Part shown: one piece after another, positions 18,242 to 26,026 of the stretch | Position numbering within the stretch: position 1 is the stretch's first letter | How the letters are laid out: every line of letters begins with the position of its first letter | Source: JAAFHI01 sp039793685 | GTDB taxonomy: Bacteria; Acidobacteriota; Blastocatellia; Chloracidobacteriales; Chloracidobacteriaceae | Length of the DNA stretch: 64,000 nucleotides | Assembly (NCBI GenBank): GCA_039793685.1 | Contig: JBDRAL010000089.1 | Span: forward strand, 1-64,000 | Reading direction: 5' to 3' | Made by a program: the position numbers and the translations under genes | Notes under the pieces: model-generated | What the model was told of the DNA's origin: nothing | The model's database searches: none | The model's input: only the letters and a program-made list of their open reading frames with translations

Positions 18242-20065
18242 TTACTGACTCTTGACGCAACGGAACCCGAGTTCCTTGCCTTTGAAATCGGCAGGCACCC
18301 AGTTCCGGAAGGTTGTCGTGCAGCGCGCCGGCTTTTCATTGAACGCCCCGCCACGAATGACCATCTGGCGCTTGCCGGAGCTGTTTGGGACGACCGTTTC
18401 GGTGCTGCCGGGATAGGCGGCGGCCTCGGTGGCGGTCCATTCCCAGACGTTGCCGGACATGTCCATCACCCCGAACGGACTCGCCCCCGCCGGACTCGCC
18501 CCGACGCGTACCGGGGCGTCAATCCCCGACGGCTTGATGTTCATCCGGCTGAAATCCTGTTCATTGCCCCACGGGAACAGGGAAGGCGTCCGGCCGTGCG
18601 CGGCGGCTTCCCATTCCTCCTCGGTCGGCAACCGCTTGCCGGCCCACTTCGCGTAGGCTTCGGCGTCGGCATGTGCCACGCCCGAGACGGGAAAATACTC
18701 CGTCCCCGGCTTGATCTGGCCATTGACCCAGGTGGACGGCGCGGCATGACCGGTGGCGTCCATGAACTTCTTGTAGTCCGCGTTGGTCACTTCCGTCTTG
18801 TCGATATAGAACGCTTTCAACGTGACTGGGTGCTGCGGACTTTCGTACTTGTCGAACAAATCGCCCGAATTGCGGCCGATCTGATACTCGCCGGCCGGAA
18901 TCGCGATCATGTCGGCCGGGACCACCGGCGCGGACGGCGGCGGTTCGGTCGTCGGAGTCGCCGGACCTTCCGGCGGATCGACTTTCACCGGTTCCGGCGC
19001 GGGTTTCGGCTTGGCGAACCGCTGGTAAGCGACAAAACCGATGCCGCCGAGCAGTACCGCCAGGACCAGCAAGCCGCCGAGCAGTCCCAGAACGAGCGGC
19101 ATTTTGGATTTTTTTCCTTCCGCCGCCGGGGTCGGCGCGGGCTGGGAAAAAAGGTCGGCCGGCGGGCGCGCCGCGGCGTGATCGACCGGCCGCGTCTGCC
19201 CCATCGGACGGGGGGTGCCTCCCGGAGGTGCAATCGGCTTGAACGGCTGGGCGGCGATATCCGGCGGCAGCGGGGCCGCTCCGCTGGGCGGGGCCGGCGC
19301 CGGATCGGTACGCAACGGCATGACCCCGGCAAATCCCGAGGGCAGTTCCTGATTCGGCGGCGGCACGGCTCCCATCACAACGGTCGGCGGGATGGGTGGC
19401 GGCGGCGGCGGCACGACGGGCGCCACCCTGGTCGGCGGCGGTACGGCTGCCATCACTGCGGTCGGCGGAATCGGCGGAGGCGCAACCGGCGCAACCGGCG
19501 CGACGGGCGGCGGAACGGCGGCCATCACGGCAGTCGGCGGAATCGGGGCCGACGGGCGATTCGGAACGGTTTCCGGCTCGTGCGGATTGATCGGGAACGG
19601 TGTGTTCGGCACGGTCGGGGGCGCGAGGTCCTCCTGGCCGATCAGCAGAATCGGACTTTCCGACGCGGCGGGAAGCGGCGGCGGCGGTGCGGTCGGCGTG
19701 ATCGGCGCATCGCCGAAAATGAGACCGGTGGAAGACGACTCGTCAAAATTGGGCGCGGCGGTGTTGTTCCCGCCGAACACGGCGGTCCGGTCGCTGACCG
19801 GGACAGTCGGCGCGGCGGGCGGAACGGCCGGATTCGAATCACCGAGCTTGAACGCCGAGTCCTGCGAACTGGATTCGGTGTAGGAAGGCGTCGCGAAAAC
19901 GGTCGTCCGGCTCGGCTCGGCCGGCTGAATGGAAATGGTCGTTTCGTACGGCGAAACGGTCTCGCCCGTCCCGTCATCATCGAAACGGAGACCGCAACCT
20001 TTGCAAAAACGGGCGTTTGAACGATTTTCAGTGCCGCATTCCGGACAAAACATAGGGGAACTCAT
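18242..20065 (-). CDS. Zinc-ribbon, single-TM protein with an FGE/SUMF1-like C-terminal domain
   Basis: 607 aa from ATG 20065 (a TTG two codons upstream is less likely). Residues about 5-24 form a zinc ribbon, CPECGTENRSNARFCKGCG. A long low-complexity Pro/Ala region with repeated PIPPTAVMAAVPPP units follows, then a TM helix (VLGLLGGLLVLAVLLGGIG) and a formylglycine-generating-enzyme-like domain (PAGEYQIGRNSG, RLPTEEEWEAAA, GVMDMSGNVWEW, GFRC). In true FGE the active pair is two cysteines five residues apart after GGSF; here only the second (ARCTTTF) is present, so sulfatase activation is unlikely. Topology suggests a cytoplasmic ribbon and an external lectin-like or scaffold domain. Confidence 0.85.
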   Translation of the reverse strand: MSSPMFCPECGTENRSNARFCKGCGLRFDDDGTGETVSPYETTISIQPAEPSRTTVFATPSYTESSSQDSAFKLGDSNPAVPPAAPTVPVSDRTAVFGGNNTAAPNFDESSSTGLIFGDAPITPTAPPPPLPAASESPILLIGQEDLAPPTVPNTPFPINPHEPETVPNRPSAPIPPTAVMAAVPPPVAPVAPVAPPPIPPTAVMAAVPPPTRVAPVVPPPPPPIPPTVVMGAVPPPNQELPSGFAGVMPLRTDPAPAPPSGAAPLPPDIAAQPFKPIAPPGGTPRPMGQTRPVDHAAARPPADLFSQPAPTPAAEGKKSKMPLVLGLLGGLLVLAVLLGGIGFVAYQRFAKPKPAPEPVKVDPPEGPATPTTEPPPSAPVVPADMIAIPAGEYQIGRNSGDLFDKYESPQHPVTLKAFYIDKTEVTNADYKKFMDATGHAAPSTWVNGQIKPGTEYFPVSGVAHADAEAYAKWAGKRLPTEEEWEAAAHGRTPSLFPWGNEQDFSRMNIKPSGIDAPVRVGASPAGASPFGVMDMSGNVWEWTATEAAAYPGSTETVVPNSSGKRQMVIRGGAFNEKPARCTTTFRNWVPADFKGKELGFRCVKSQ

Positions 20066-20252
20066 AGACAAGGTGGGCTGCTTTGCGCCGACGTCGGTGC
20101 GGGTCGCGGCGAAAGCGCGTCTCTGGGCCGTTCACTGCCTCGCCGACGGGTCCGACGGCGGGCGGCCATCCCGTCGCGCAATTTCCATTGAAAGGCAATG
20201 GATACTAACACTTGAAAAAAGTGACAGGCAAGGAACCGCCCTTTTGAAGGCA

Positions 20253-20349
20253 AATTGAGAATTCAGAATTCAGAATTGCCGGAGGTCGCCCCGCGAAATT
20301 CGCCGGGTTCGGAAAATCGAAAATCTGAAATCAAAAATCGAAAATTCCG
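20253..20349. repeat. Short tandem repeats (gaattca and gaaaatc units)
   Basis: gagaattcagaattcagaat at about 20258-20277 and a run of cgaaaatc/gaaatcaaaa units at 20311-20349 lie between the FGE-like gene and panC. The second run ends at the panC stop codon. Confidence 0.6.
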
Positions 20350-20352
20350 TTT

Positions 20353-21216
20353 TCACGTTTCCCGGCCGCTTTCGAGCACGAGATTGTCGATGAGACGGAC
20401 GTGGCCGATGTGGGCCGCCACCGCCACCAGCACCGGAATTTCGTCGGGAATCGTTTCGACCGGGTCGAGATTTTCGGTGTCAACCACCATGACGTACTCG
20501 ATTTCCGCCAGCGGCTCCTTCTCGATGACCGACCGCACCGCCGCCGTGAGCGCCGCCGTGTTCCGCTCACCCTGCGCAAAACGTTCGAGCGCGCGTTCCA
20601 GCCCCTGATGGAGAATCGGCGCGGCGCGGCGTTCCTCCTGGTTCAGAAGAATGTTGCGCGACGACACGACCAGCCCGTCCGGCTCGCGGACCGTCGGGCA
20701 GATGATGACCTCGGTGTCCATCGAAAGGTCGCGGACCATCCTTTTAATAATGATGGACTGCTGCGCGTCCTTCTGGCCGACAAAGGTGAAATCCGGCTGG
20801 ACGACGTTGATGAGCTTGTTGACGATGGTCGTGATGCCCCGGAAAAAACTCGGCTGCGTCGCGCCGCAGAGGCGACAGTCGAGGATGTCGGTCGTGACGT
20901 AGGTCAGGAAATCCTCCGGGTAGATTTCATCCACGCTGGGCGCAAAAAGGTAGTCAACCCCTTTATTCGCAATCAGTTCGGCGTCGCGCGCCAGATCGCG
21001 CGGCGGAATTTCGAAGTCGCCTTCCGCGTTGAACTGCACCGGGTTGAAAAAAATCGACACGACGACAATGTCGGCCATCTGCTGCGCCCGCCGGATGAGG
21101 CTCAGGTGGCCTTCGTGGAGGGCGCTCATGGTCGGGACGAGCGCGATTTTCTTCCCGTCGCGCCTGAGCTTGCGCGAAAGCATGCGCATCCGGGGAATGC
21201 GATTGATGATTTCCAT
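20353..21216 (-). CDS. panC: Pantothenate synthetase
   Basis: 287 aa, usual family length. Joins pantoate and beta-alanine using ATP, the last step to pantothenate, in the cytoplasm. ATP-site motif PTMSALHEGHLSL is followed by SIFFNPVQFN, then CRLCGATQPSFFRGITTIV, KLINVVQPD, VGQKDAQQ and SSRN. Two positions differ from the common form: MSALHEGH for MGALHEGH, and QPSFF where RPGHF is usual. panB and panD are not adjacent. Transcribed away from the SUKH gene at 21354. Confidence 0.92.
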   Translation of the reverse strand: MEIINRIPRMRMLSRKLRRDGKKIALVPTMSALHEGHLSLIRRAQQMADIVVVSIFFNPVQFNAEGDFEIPPRDLARDAELIANKGVDYLFAPSVDEIYPEDFLTYVTTDILDCRLCGATQPSFFRGITTIVNKLINVVQPDFTFVGQKDAQQSIIIKRMVRDLSMDTEVIICPTVREPDGLVVSSRNILLNQEERRAAPILHQGLERALERFAQGERNTAALTAAVRSVIEKEPLAEIEYVMVVDTENLDPVETIPDEIPVLVAVAAHIGHVRLIDNLVLESGRET

Positions 21217-21263
21217 AGGCGTTTACTCGGTCAAAGCACCCGATTCTTGCACAGCTTGACGGA

Positions 21264-21343
21264 AAGGATGAAGGATGAAGGATGAGGGATGAAGGAAAAC
21301 TCCCGGCAAGGTCCGGTACGGAACCCCGAGCGTGAGTGAGGAA
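21264..21343. repeat. ggatgaa tandem units plus a ccccgagcgtgagtgagg leader repeat
   Basis: aaggatgaaggatgaaggat (from about 21265) is followed by ggtacggaaccccgagcgtg (from 21315), which ends about 10 bases before the ATG at 21354. The second part matches 9825-9852 and 23338-23368. Confidence 0.6.
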
Positions 21344-21353
21344 ACGGCGAACC

Positions 21354-22532
21354 ATGTCACGACTGACACCCATCGAAGTCGCACTCCGCACGCTGGAAGG
21401 CAAACAACTTCCGCCCCGGTGCCATATTTCTCCGGCAGAGGCACTGGAAATTCTCCAAAATCGTACGGGACAGGATTTCGGGAGAGACGCAGCCGGGTGG
21501 CGGCGATGGATTCGGCAGCATCCGGAATGTCTGAAAATACGTGAACAGGATCCGATTCTTTCCGGGACCATCGTTTCGTGGGAGAAAGATATGGAGTGCC
21601 GGGTTCGCCTCGATTCGGGCGAGCAAGTCATCACCGCCCCGCCGACGGATGTCGCCAAACGGGTTTGTATTTTGAAAATTTCCGTCGGTTTGCGGGTGCG
21701 CGTCCGGGTACTCGAAGCGGGATGCTCGCGAATTGTCGACCTTGACCACCCGTCGGCTTCCGAGAATGTTGAAATGATCGATCCCAAAGAGGTTCGAATT
21801 GACCTGATGAATACCTCTGGTGGCTCGCTCGTACGGGTCGTTCATCTTCCCACGGGCATTTCCCGACATTTCGGACCGGTTACGAGACTCACCGCCCGTA
21901 TCGCGGAGCAGGGGATAAAGGAAATCGAATGGGAAATCAGAAAGAAACGGTTTCCCCCGCCGCCTGAAATCGAACGGATTGACGCAGCCATCCGTGAACA
22001 TCGCCCAGACTACGCCTTCACCCTCCAGTCCGGCGCGACCGAAATAGCCCTCAACGAAGCGGAAATCGCGACGGGATGCCTGTTCCCTGAATCGTTGAAG
22101 CATTTTTTCCGCTGGCGAAACGGACAATTGGGCCAGCTCCCCCTTTGCAACCGATTCAAATTGCTGTCGCTGGATGAAGCTGTCCAAATCCGGCGACATT
22201 TTTCGGATTTTCAGGGCGGCGGCGGATTTCCTTCTCCCGACTGGTGGAATCCGGCCTGGATTCCGTTTCTCTCGCGCAAGATGAAGGATTTTCTCTGCCT
22301 TGACCTAAGCGACCAGTCCGGGCGCGTCATCGAATTCCAATGCGATACCGACGCGCGCACCGTCTTTTTCCCGAGTTTCGATGCCTTTCTGAAAACGCTC
22401 GCCGACGCACTCGAAACCTCCCAATTTGACGAACCGGATGGCCCAACACTTGAAGATGCGTTCATCGCCGCCCGAAACATCGGCTTTCCGAAACGCTTTC
22501 AGGCAGGAACGAAGATCGACTCACAACCGTAA
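21354..22532 (+). CDS. SUKH (SMI1/KNR4) domain protein with translation-factor-like N-terminal regions
   Basis: 392 aa from ATG 21354; an in-frame GTG at 21336 lies in the leader repeat. The C-terminal ~190 residues fit the SUKH fold: PESLKHFFRWRNGQ, WIPFLSRKMKDFLCLDL, GRVIEFQCD and FPSFDAFLKTLADAL. SUKH proteins are often immunity proteins for polymorphic toxins. Upstream, GTIVSWEKDMECRVRLDSGE resembles an IF-1-like OB strand pair, and KEVRIDLMNTSGG followed by VRVVHLPTGI resembles a class I release-factor core but without GGQ. These two likenesses are my reading and tentative. First gene of a plus-strand accessory run. Confidence 0.75.
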   Translation: MSRLTPIEVALRTLEGKQLPPRCHISPAEALEILQNRTGQDFGRDAAGWRRWIRQHPECLKIREQDPILSGTIVSWEKDMECRVRLDSGEQVITAPPTDVAKRVCILKISVGLRVRVRVLEAGCSRIVDLDHPSASENVEMIDPKEVRIDLMNTSGGSLVRVVHLPTGISRHFGPVTRLTARIAEQGIKEIEWEIRKKRFPPPPEIERIDAAIREHRPDYAFTLQSGATEIALNEAEIATGCLFPESLKHFFRWRNGQLGQLPLCNRFKLLSLDEAVQIRRHFSDFQGGGGFPSPDWWNPAWIPFLSRKMKDFLCLDLSDQSGRVIEFQCDTDARTVFFPSFDAFLKTLADALETSQFDEPDGPTLEDAFIAARNIGFPKRFQAGTKIDSQP

Positions 22533-22572
22533 CCTGCAACAAAGCCCGGTATGGAGAAAGGAAAAATTTCCC

Positions 22573-23298
22573 ATGTGCATGTTTAGCCGGAATATTGAAA
22601 AGCTTTCCAATACCCGCATTTTCGCCCGCCGGGAGGAAACACGACAGTTTCTGGTTTACGAGATGAATCTCGAATCCCTCCACGAAGTCACCATGGTGTT
22701 ACCGGTTCCCATTCCGCCCAGCTCCGATGAATCAGCCGTCACGTTCATCGATTTGTCGGACTATCCGGAGTTTTTTCAGCAACTGCATCTTTGCTTTCCA
22801 CTCTGTCGTGGCGGACAGAGCCTCGCTGTTTCACAGGTTGGTTCTTTCATTGCCTCCGTCGTGCTGAATCTGGCGGATTTCAGCCGGCTGGATGCCCGTT
22901 TCCGGCTTCCCGATACGGTTTGGGAAAAACTCCCGCAGTATCGTGACTATGGATTCGTGGTGTTTCAATTCCGTGAAGGAGCAACCAGGAATCATCCGAT
23001 GGCATTTTCGTTCGAGTCACGCGACCCTGAAAGGATGTTTTTCCCGACGGTTCACGTTCATGACGGGGAAGTTCACCCCCATGGCGACTTTGACCACTAC
23101 CTTTTCTTACAACGAGCAACTCCCCCACCCCGGTGGGATGGTCACAGGTGGGGCGAGCAGAGCCGCCCTTTCTCTGAAGTCATGAAGCTGAAAGGACATT
23201 CCGGAGAAGATCGTACGTTCGGCATTTTCGATCCGGCGAGCAAGGCTTACAGATTGCCGCTTCGCGGGCCACTTCCCAATGTCGATGTCTGGGTTTGA
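22573..23298 (+). CDS. Conserved hypothetical protein
   Basis: 241 aa from ATG 22573, preceded by a purine-rich GAGAAAGGAAAAA. It opens with MCMFSRNIEKLSNTRIFARR and contains QFLVYEMNLE and MVLPVPIPP. I believe this start is shared by a family of uncharacterised bacterial proteins but cannot name a domain. No signal peptide or TM segment. Histidine-rich stretch HVHDGEVHPHGDFDH near residue 165-180 could bind metal (inference). It sits 40 bp after the SUKH gene and is followed by the small DUF1272 gene. Confidence 0.65.
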   Translation: MCMFSRNIEKLSNTRIFARREETRQFLVYEMNLESLHEVTMVLPVPIPPSSDESAVTFIDLSDYPEFFQQLHLCFPLCRGGQSLAVSQVGSFIASVVLNLADFSRLDARFRLPDTVWEKLPQYRDYGFVVFQFREGATRNHPMAFSFESRDPERMFFPTVHVHDGEVHPHGDFDHYLFLQRATPPPRWDGHRWGEQSRPFSEVMKLKGHSGEDRTFGIFDPASKAYRLPLRGPLPNVDVWV

Positions 23299-23337
23299 TT
23301 CAAATCCGGCTGGCATCCGCGATTTTCAAAAAAGCCC

Positions 23338-23368
23338 GGTATGGAACTCCGAGCGTGAGCGAGGAAAA
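23338..23368 (+). repeat. Leader repeat copy (ccgagcgtgagcgagg)
   Basis: ggtatggaactccgagcgtg and following bases, upstream of the DUF1272 start at 23391. A truncated copy (aaagcccggtatgga) lies at about 22542 before the 22573 gene. Confidence 0.55.
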
Positions 23369-23390
23369 AGCGAAAAAAGGAGAAAAACCG

Positions 23391-23639
23391 ATGCTTGAAC
23401 TTCGTCCCGGCTGTGAATGCTGCGACCGCGATCTGCCCCCCGACTCGGCCGAGGCGCGGATTTGTACGTTTGAATGCACCTTTTGCGCCGACTGCGCCGA
23501 CACCGTCCTGAACGGCGTCTGCCCGAACTGCGGCGGCGAACTCGTCGCGCGGCCCCGGCGTCCGGCGGCGGCGCTGGTCAACAACCCGGCCTCGACGGTC
23601 CACGTGTACAAACCCGCCGGATGCGGAAAAGGCGCGTAA
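23391..23639 (+). CDS. DUF1272 family zinc-binding-type small protein
   Basis: 82 aa from ATG 23391, with AAGGAG 8-10 bases upstream. The start MLELRPGCECCDRDLPPDS and the pattern CECC...CTFECTFCADCAD...CPNCGG are typical of DUF1272, which has four metal-binding Cys pairs. The family is small, cytoplasmic and of unknown role; the conserved cysteines imply zinc binding. A Pro/Ala-rich tail ends in a Cys. Length fits the family. Confidence 0.88.
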   Translation: MLELRPGCECCDRDLPPDSAEARICTFECTFCADCADTVLNGVCPNCGGELVARPRRPAAALVNNPASTVHVYKPAGCGKGA

Positions 23640-23725
23640 CCGCCGGATCGAAGGAAGGAACAAACCCTGCCGGACGGGTTCTGAATGGCGCATCGGCCCA
23701 AAAAATCGGTTCCGGAGGTTTTACC

Positions 23726-24274
23726 GTGCCTTACGAACATTTCCTTCCGCTTTTCCTGCTCTGGCTTTTTGCCCTGGCGATCGTTTTCACAAGCGCCAAG
23801 GCCGACACGTTCAAGCGTCGCCCCGAGTTGAAACGTCATCTCGTCCACGGCCCGATCTTTTACCTGCTGGCGCTCCCCGTCCTGTTCGGACTTCATCAGA
23901 CATATCTGGTTCACCGGACGGAACAGCAAATCCGGAGCTACATCCAGTCGGGAAATGTCAACGAGTGGCCCGAGTTTCGCCCGCATCTGGTTTTCTGGAG
24001 TCGGCGATGCGGCAACGCCAACGAAGGGCTGGCATATTCGTTATATGGTTCAATCGCCGAAAGCGGTCTCGATTCGCCCGACCGGGATGTCCGCACCCGC
24101 AGCCTGCGCGCGACGCTTTCGATTTACGATGGGCCGTACCAACTGGCGTTCTGGGGTTTTGAAGACGTCGTCCGCAAGGCCAAAACGCTCGAATGGGACC
24201 CGGAAACCACGGAACGATTGAACAGCTATCGTTTTCCCGGCGAATCGCCATTTGAAAAAACAACCTCCCGATAA
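23726..24274 (+). CDS. Membrane-anchored hypothetical protein
   Basis: 182 aa from GTG 23726, chosen because GGAGG lies 8-9 bases upstream. Two N-terminal hydrophobic segments (FLPLFLLWLFALAIVF and GPIFYLLALPVLFGL) are separated by a basic loop, and a soluble C-terminal part follows with helical TPR- or HEAT-like look (SIAESGLDSPDRDVRTRSLRAT). No family recognised. Lies between DUF1272 and the GNAT gene on the same strand. Confidence 0.6.
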   Translation: MPYEHFLPLFLLWLFALAIVFTSAKADTFKRRPELKRHLVHGPIFYLLALPVLFGLHQTYLVHRTEQQIRSYIQSGNVNEWPEFRPHLVFWSRRCGNANEGLAYSLYGSIAESGLDSPDRDVRTRSLRATLSIYDGPYQLAFWGFEDVVRKAKTLEWDPETTERLNSYRFPGESPFEKTTSR

Positions 24275-24300
24275 ACGAACGCTTTTGGATTCAGGAACTT

Positions 24301-24792
24301 ATGGCGAACGGACTGCTCATCCGCCCGATGACGGCGGCGGACCAAAACCTGCTCTGGGACATTTTTCACGTCGCGCTCTGGGACCCGCCGCCCGCGCCGC
24401 TGCGCCCGCGCGAGGTTCTCGACCGGCCCGACGTCCGGATTTACGCCGAAAACTGGGGCCGCGAAGACGACCTCGGCCTCATCGGCGAACTCGACGGCGC
24501 GCCGGTCGGGGGTGCGTGGGTACGGCGGCTGATTGGCGGAAAAGGGCTGGCCTACATTGACGATGACACGCCGCAACTCGGCATCGGACTGTTTCCCGAC
24601 TTCCAGCGGCGGGGGTTCGGCTCGATTCTATTCGGCGAACTCCTGAAAAACTGCGCCGCGCACGGTTTCAAACAGGTTTCATTGACGGTTCATCCGGAAA
24701 ACCCGGCCATTGCGCTCTACGAACGGTTCGGATTCGAAAAAATCGGCCTTCGAGGAAGCCGGGACTACTATTTGATGCTGGTTCGGCTGTGA
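24301..24792 (+). CDS. GNAT-family N-acetyltransferase
   Basis: 163 aa. Transfers an acetyl group from acetyl-CoA to an amine; substrate unknown. The acetyl-CoA-binding motif is LGIGLFPDFQRRGFGSILFG (R/Q-x-x-G-x-G/A as RRGFGS), followed by VHPENPAIALYERFGF, the usual C-terminal GNAT signature. Cytoplasmic. It lies 26 bp after the membrane protein and 10 bp before the next SUKH-like gene, so probably in the same transcript. Confidence 0.88.
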   Translation: MANGLLIRPMTAADQNLLWDIFHVALWDPPPAPLRPREVLDRPDVRIYAENWGREDDLGLIGELDGAPVGGAWVRRLIGGKGLAYIDDDTPQLGIGLFPDFQRRGFGSILFGELLKNCAAHGFKQVSLTVHPENPAIALYERFGFEKIGLRGSRDYYLMLVRL

Positions 24793-24802
24793 GCGGAAAC
24801 GC

Positions 24803-25309
24803 ATGCAAAAGTGGAATGTAAACCGTGCCCGGTACGTCGCGTTGCTGAAGCAGATCCGGGTGAAAGAAGTTTCATTCGGGTCTGGCGGTGTCGAACTTTT
24901 CAATTCCCGGGGTTTGAACCGGGCACAAATCGGCTACGCGGTGACGCCGGACGGAAAACCGCTGACCGGAACTCGAACCGGGGACTGGCGGGAAAGCTGG
25001 TTCGTCATCGGCAATGAAATTCTTTGCGGCGACCCGCTTTTTATTGAATTGAACGACGAAAGCTTGCCGGTTTCTACCGCCTCGCACGGCGAGGGCGCGT
25101 GGAAACCAATTCGCGTCGCGCCTTCCTTCACCGCATTTGCCCAGAGTCTCGAAAAAATCGCCGAGGCGGCCCGGGAACGGGAATATCCCGACGCGCTGGA
25201 CCGTAATCCGCTGACCTCCCGCGAAAAACGGACGCTCCTCGCGGAACTTCGCCGTCTCAATCCGGGGTGCGAACTGTCATTCTGGTCGGGAATGTTTGAA
25301 AGCGATTGA
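24803..25309 (+). CDS. SUKH-family (SMI1/KNR4-like) protein
   Basis: 168 aa. Recognised from the order LNRAQIGYAVTPDGKPL, WRESWFVIGNEILCGDPLFI, LPVSTASHGEGAWKP and IRVAPSFTAFAQSLEKI, which follows the SUKH pattern of a conserved W, a GDP-type turn and a C-terminal helix. Such proteins are commonly antitoxin or immunity proteins. No toxin with an obvious nuclease domain is adjacent in this window. Ten base pairs from the GNAT gene. Confidence 0.75.
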   Translation: MQKWNVNRARYVALLKQIRVKEVSFGSGGVELFNSRGLNRAQIGYAVTPDGKPLTGTRTGDWRESWFVIGNEILCGDPLFIELNDESLPVSTASHGEGAWKPIRVAPSFTAFAQSLEKIAEAAREREYPDALDRNPLTSREKRTLLAELRRLNPGCELSFWSGMFESD

Positions 25310-25400
25310 ACGGCGTCCGCGGAAGAACGTTCATCGGTTTTCGTTCTTCGTTCATAATGGCCAGACGTATTTTCGGACGGGAGAACGTTTTCAACACCCA

Positions 25401-26006
25401 ATGTCAACCATCGTCATCGTCAAAAAAGCCGGGCGGGCGGTCATCGCCGCCGATTCGCTCGCGACTTACGGCAGCCTCAAATTCGGGCACGACTACCACG
25501 CGCAGCCGGACAAGATTCAGAAAATCGGCCACAGCTTCGTGGGCATCGCGGGCGCGGCGGTTCATACGAGCGTGATGCTGAGTCTCGCGCGCAAGCACCC
25601 CCGGACGCTCGCGTTCGACGGCACGGACGCGATTTTCGAGACGCTCGTGAAAATTCATCCGATTTTGAAAAAGGAATACTTTCTCAACCCGGACGCGGGC
25701 GACGACGACCCGTACGAAACGAGCCGGATGAATTTCGTCATCGCCAACCCGAGCGGCATTTTCGGCGTCGGATCGTGGCGGACCGTGTCGGAGTACAACC
25801 GGTTCTGGGCCATCGGATCGGGCAGCGACTACGCGCTGGGGGCGATGTTCGCGGTGTATGACAAACTCGAAACGGCGGACGACATCGCGCGGGCGGGCGT
25901 GGCGGCGGGCGCGGAATTCGACGACGGATCGGCGCTGCCGATGACGCTTTACGGCGTGAATCTGGATTCGGTCGCGCCGCCGAAGCCCAAACGCGGACGA
26001 AAATAA
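25401..26006 (+). CDS. HslV/proteasome-like Ntn hydrolase
   Basis: 201 aa from ATG 25401. The N-terminus MSTIVIVKKAGRAVIAADS follows the HslV/20S-beta pattern, in which the residue after Met becomes the nucleophile; here that is Ser2 (with Thr3), not the more common Thr. FVGIAGAAVH and FWAIGSGSDYALGAMFAVYD are further family signatures, the latter typical of peptidase family T1-like proteins. No hslU ATPase gene is nearby. Could be a peptidase or a self-processed hydrolase acting alone. The longer frame from 25296 is not supported. Confidence 0.75.
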   Translation: MSTIVIVKKAGRAVIAADSLATYGSLKFGHDYHAQPDKIQKIGHSFVGIAGAAVHTSVMLSLARKHPRTLAFDGTDAIFETLVKIHPILKKEYFLNPDAGDDDPYETSRMNFVIANPSGIFGVGSWRTVSEYNRFWAIGSGSDYALGAMFAVYDKLETADDIARAGVAAGAEFDDGSALPMTLYGVNLDSVAPPKPKRGRK

Positions 26007-26026
26007 GCTCGGAAAGGAAGCGGGCG

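Noticed and set aside
18200..20020. 606-codon plus-strand frame opposite the FGE-like gene
   Set aside because: Arg/Gly-rich antisense of a gene with clear zinc-ribbon, TM and FGE motifs on the minus strand.
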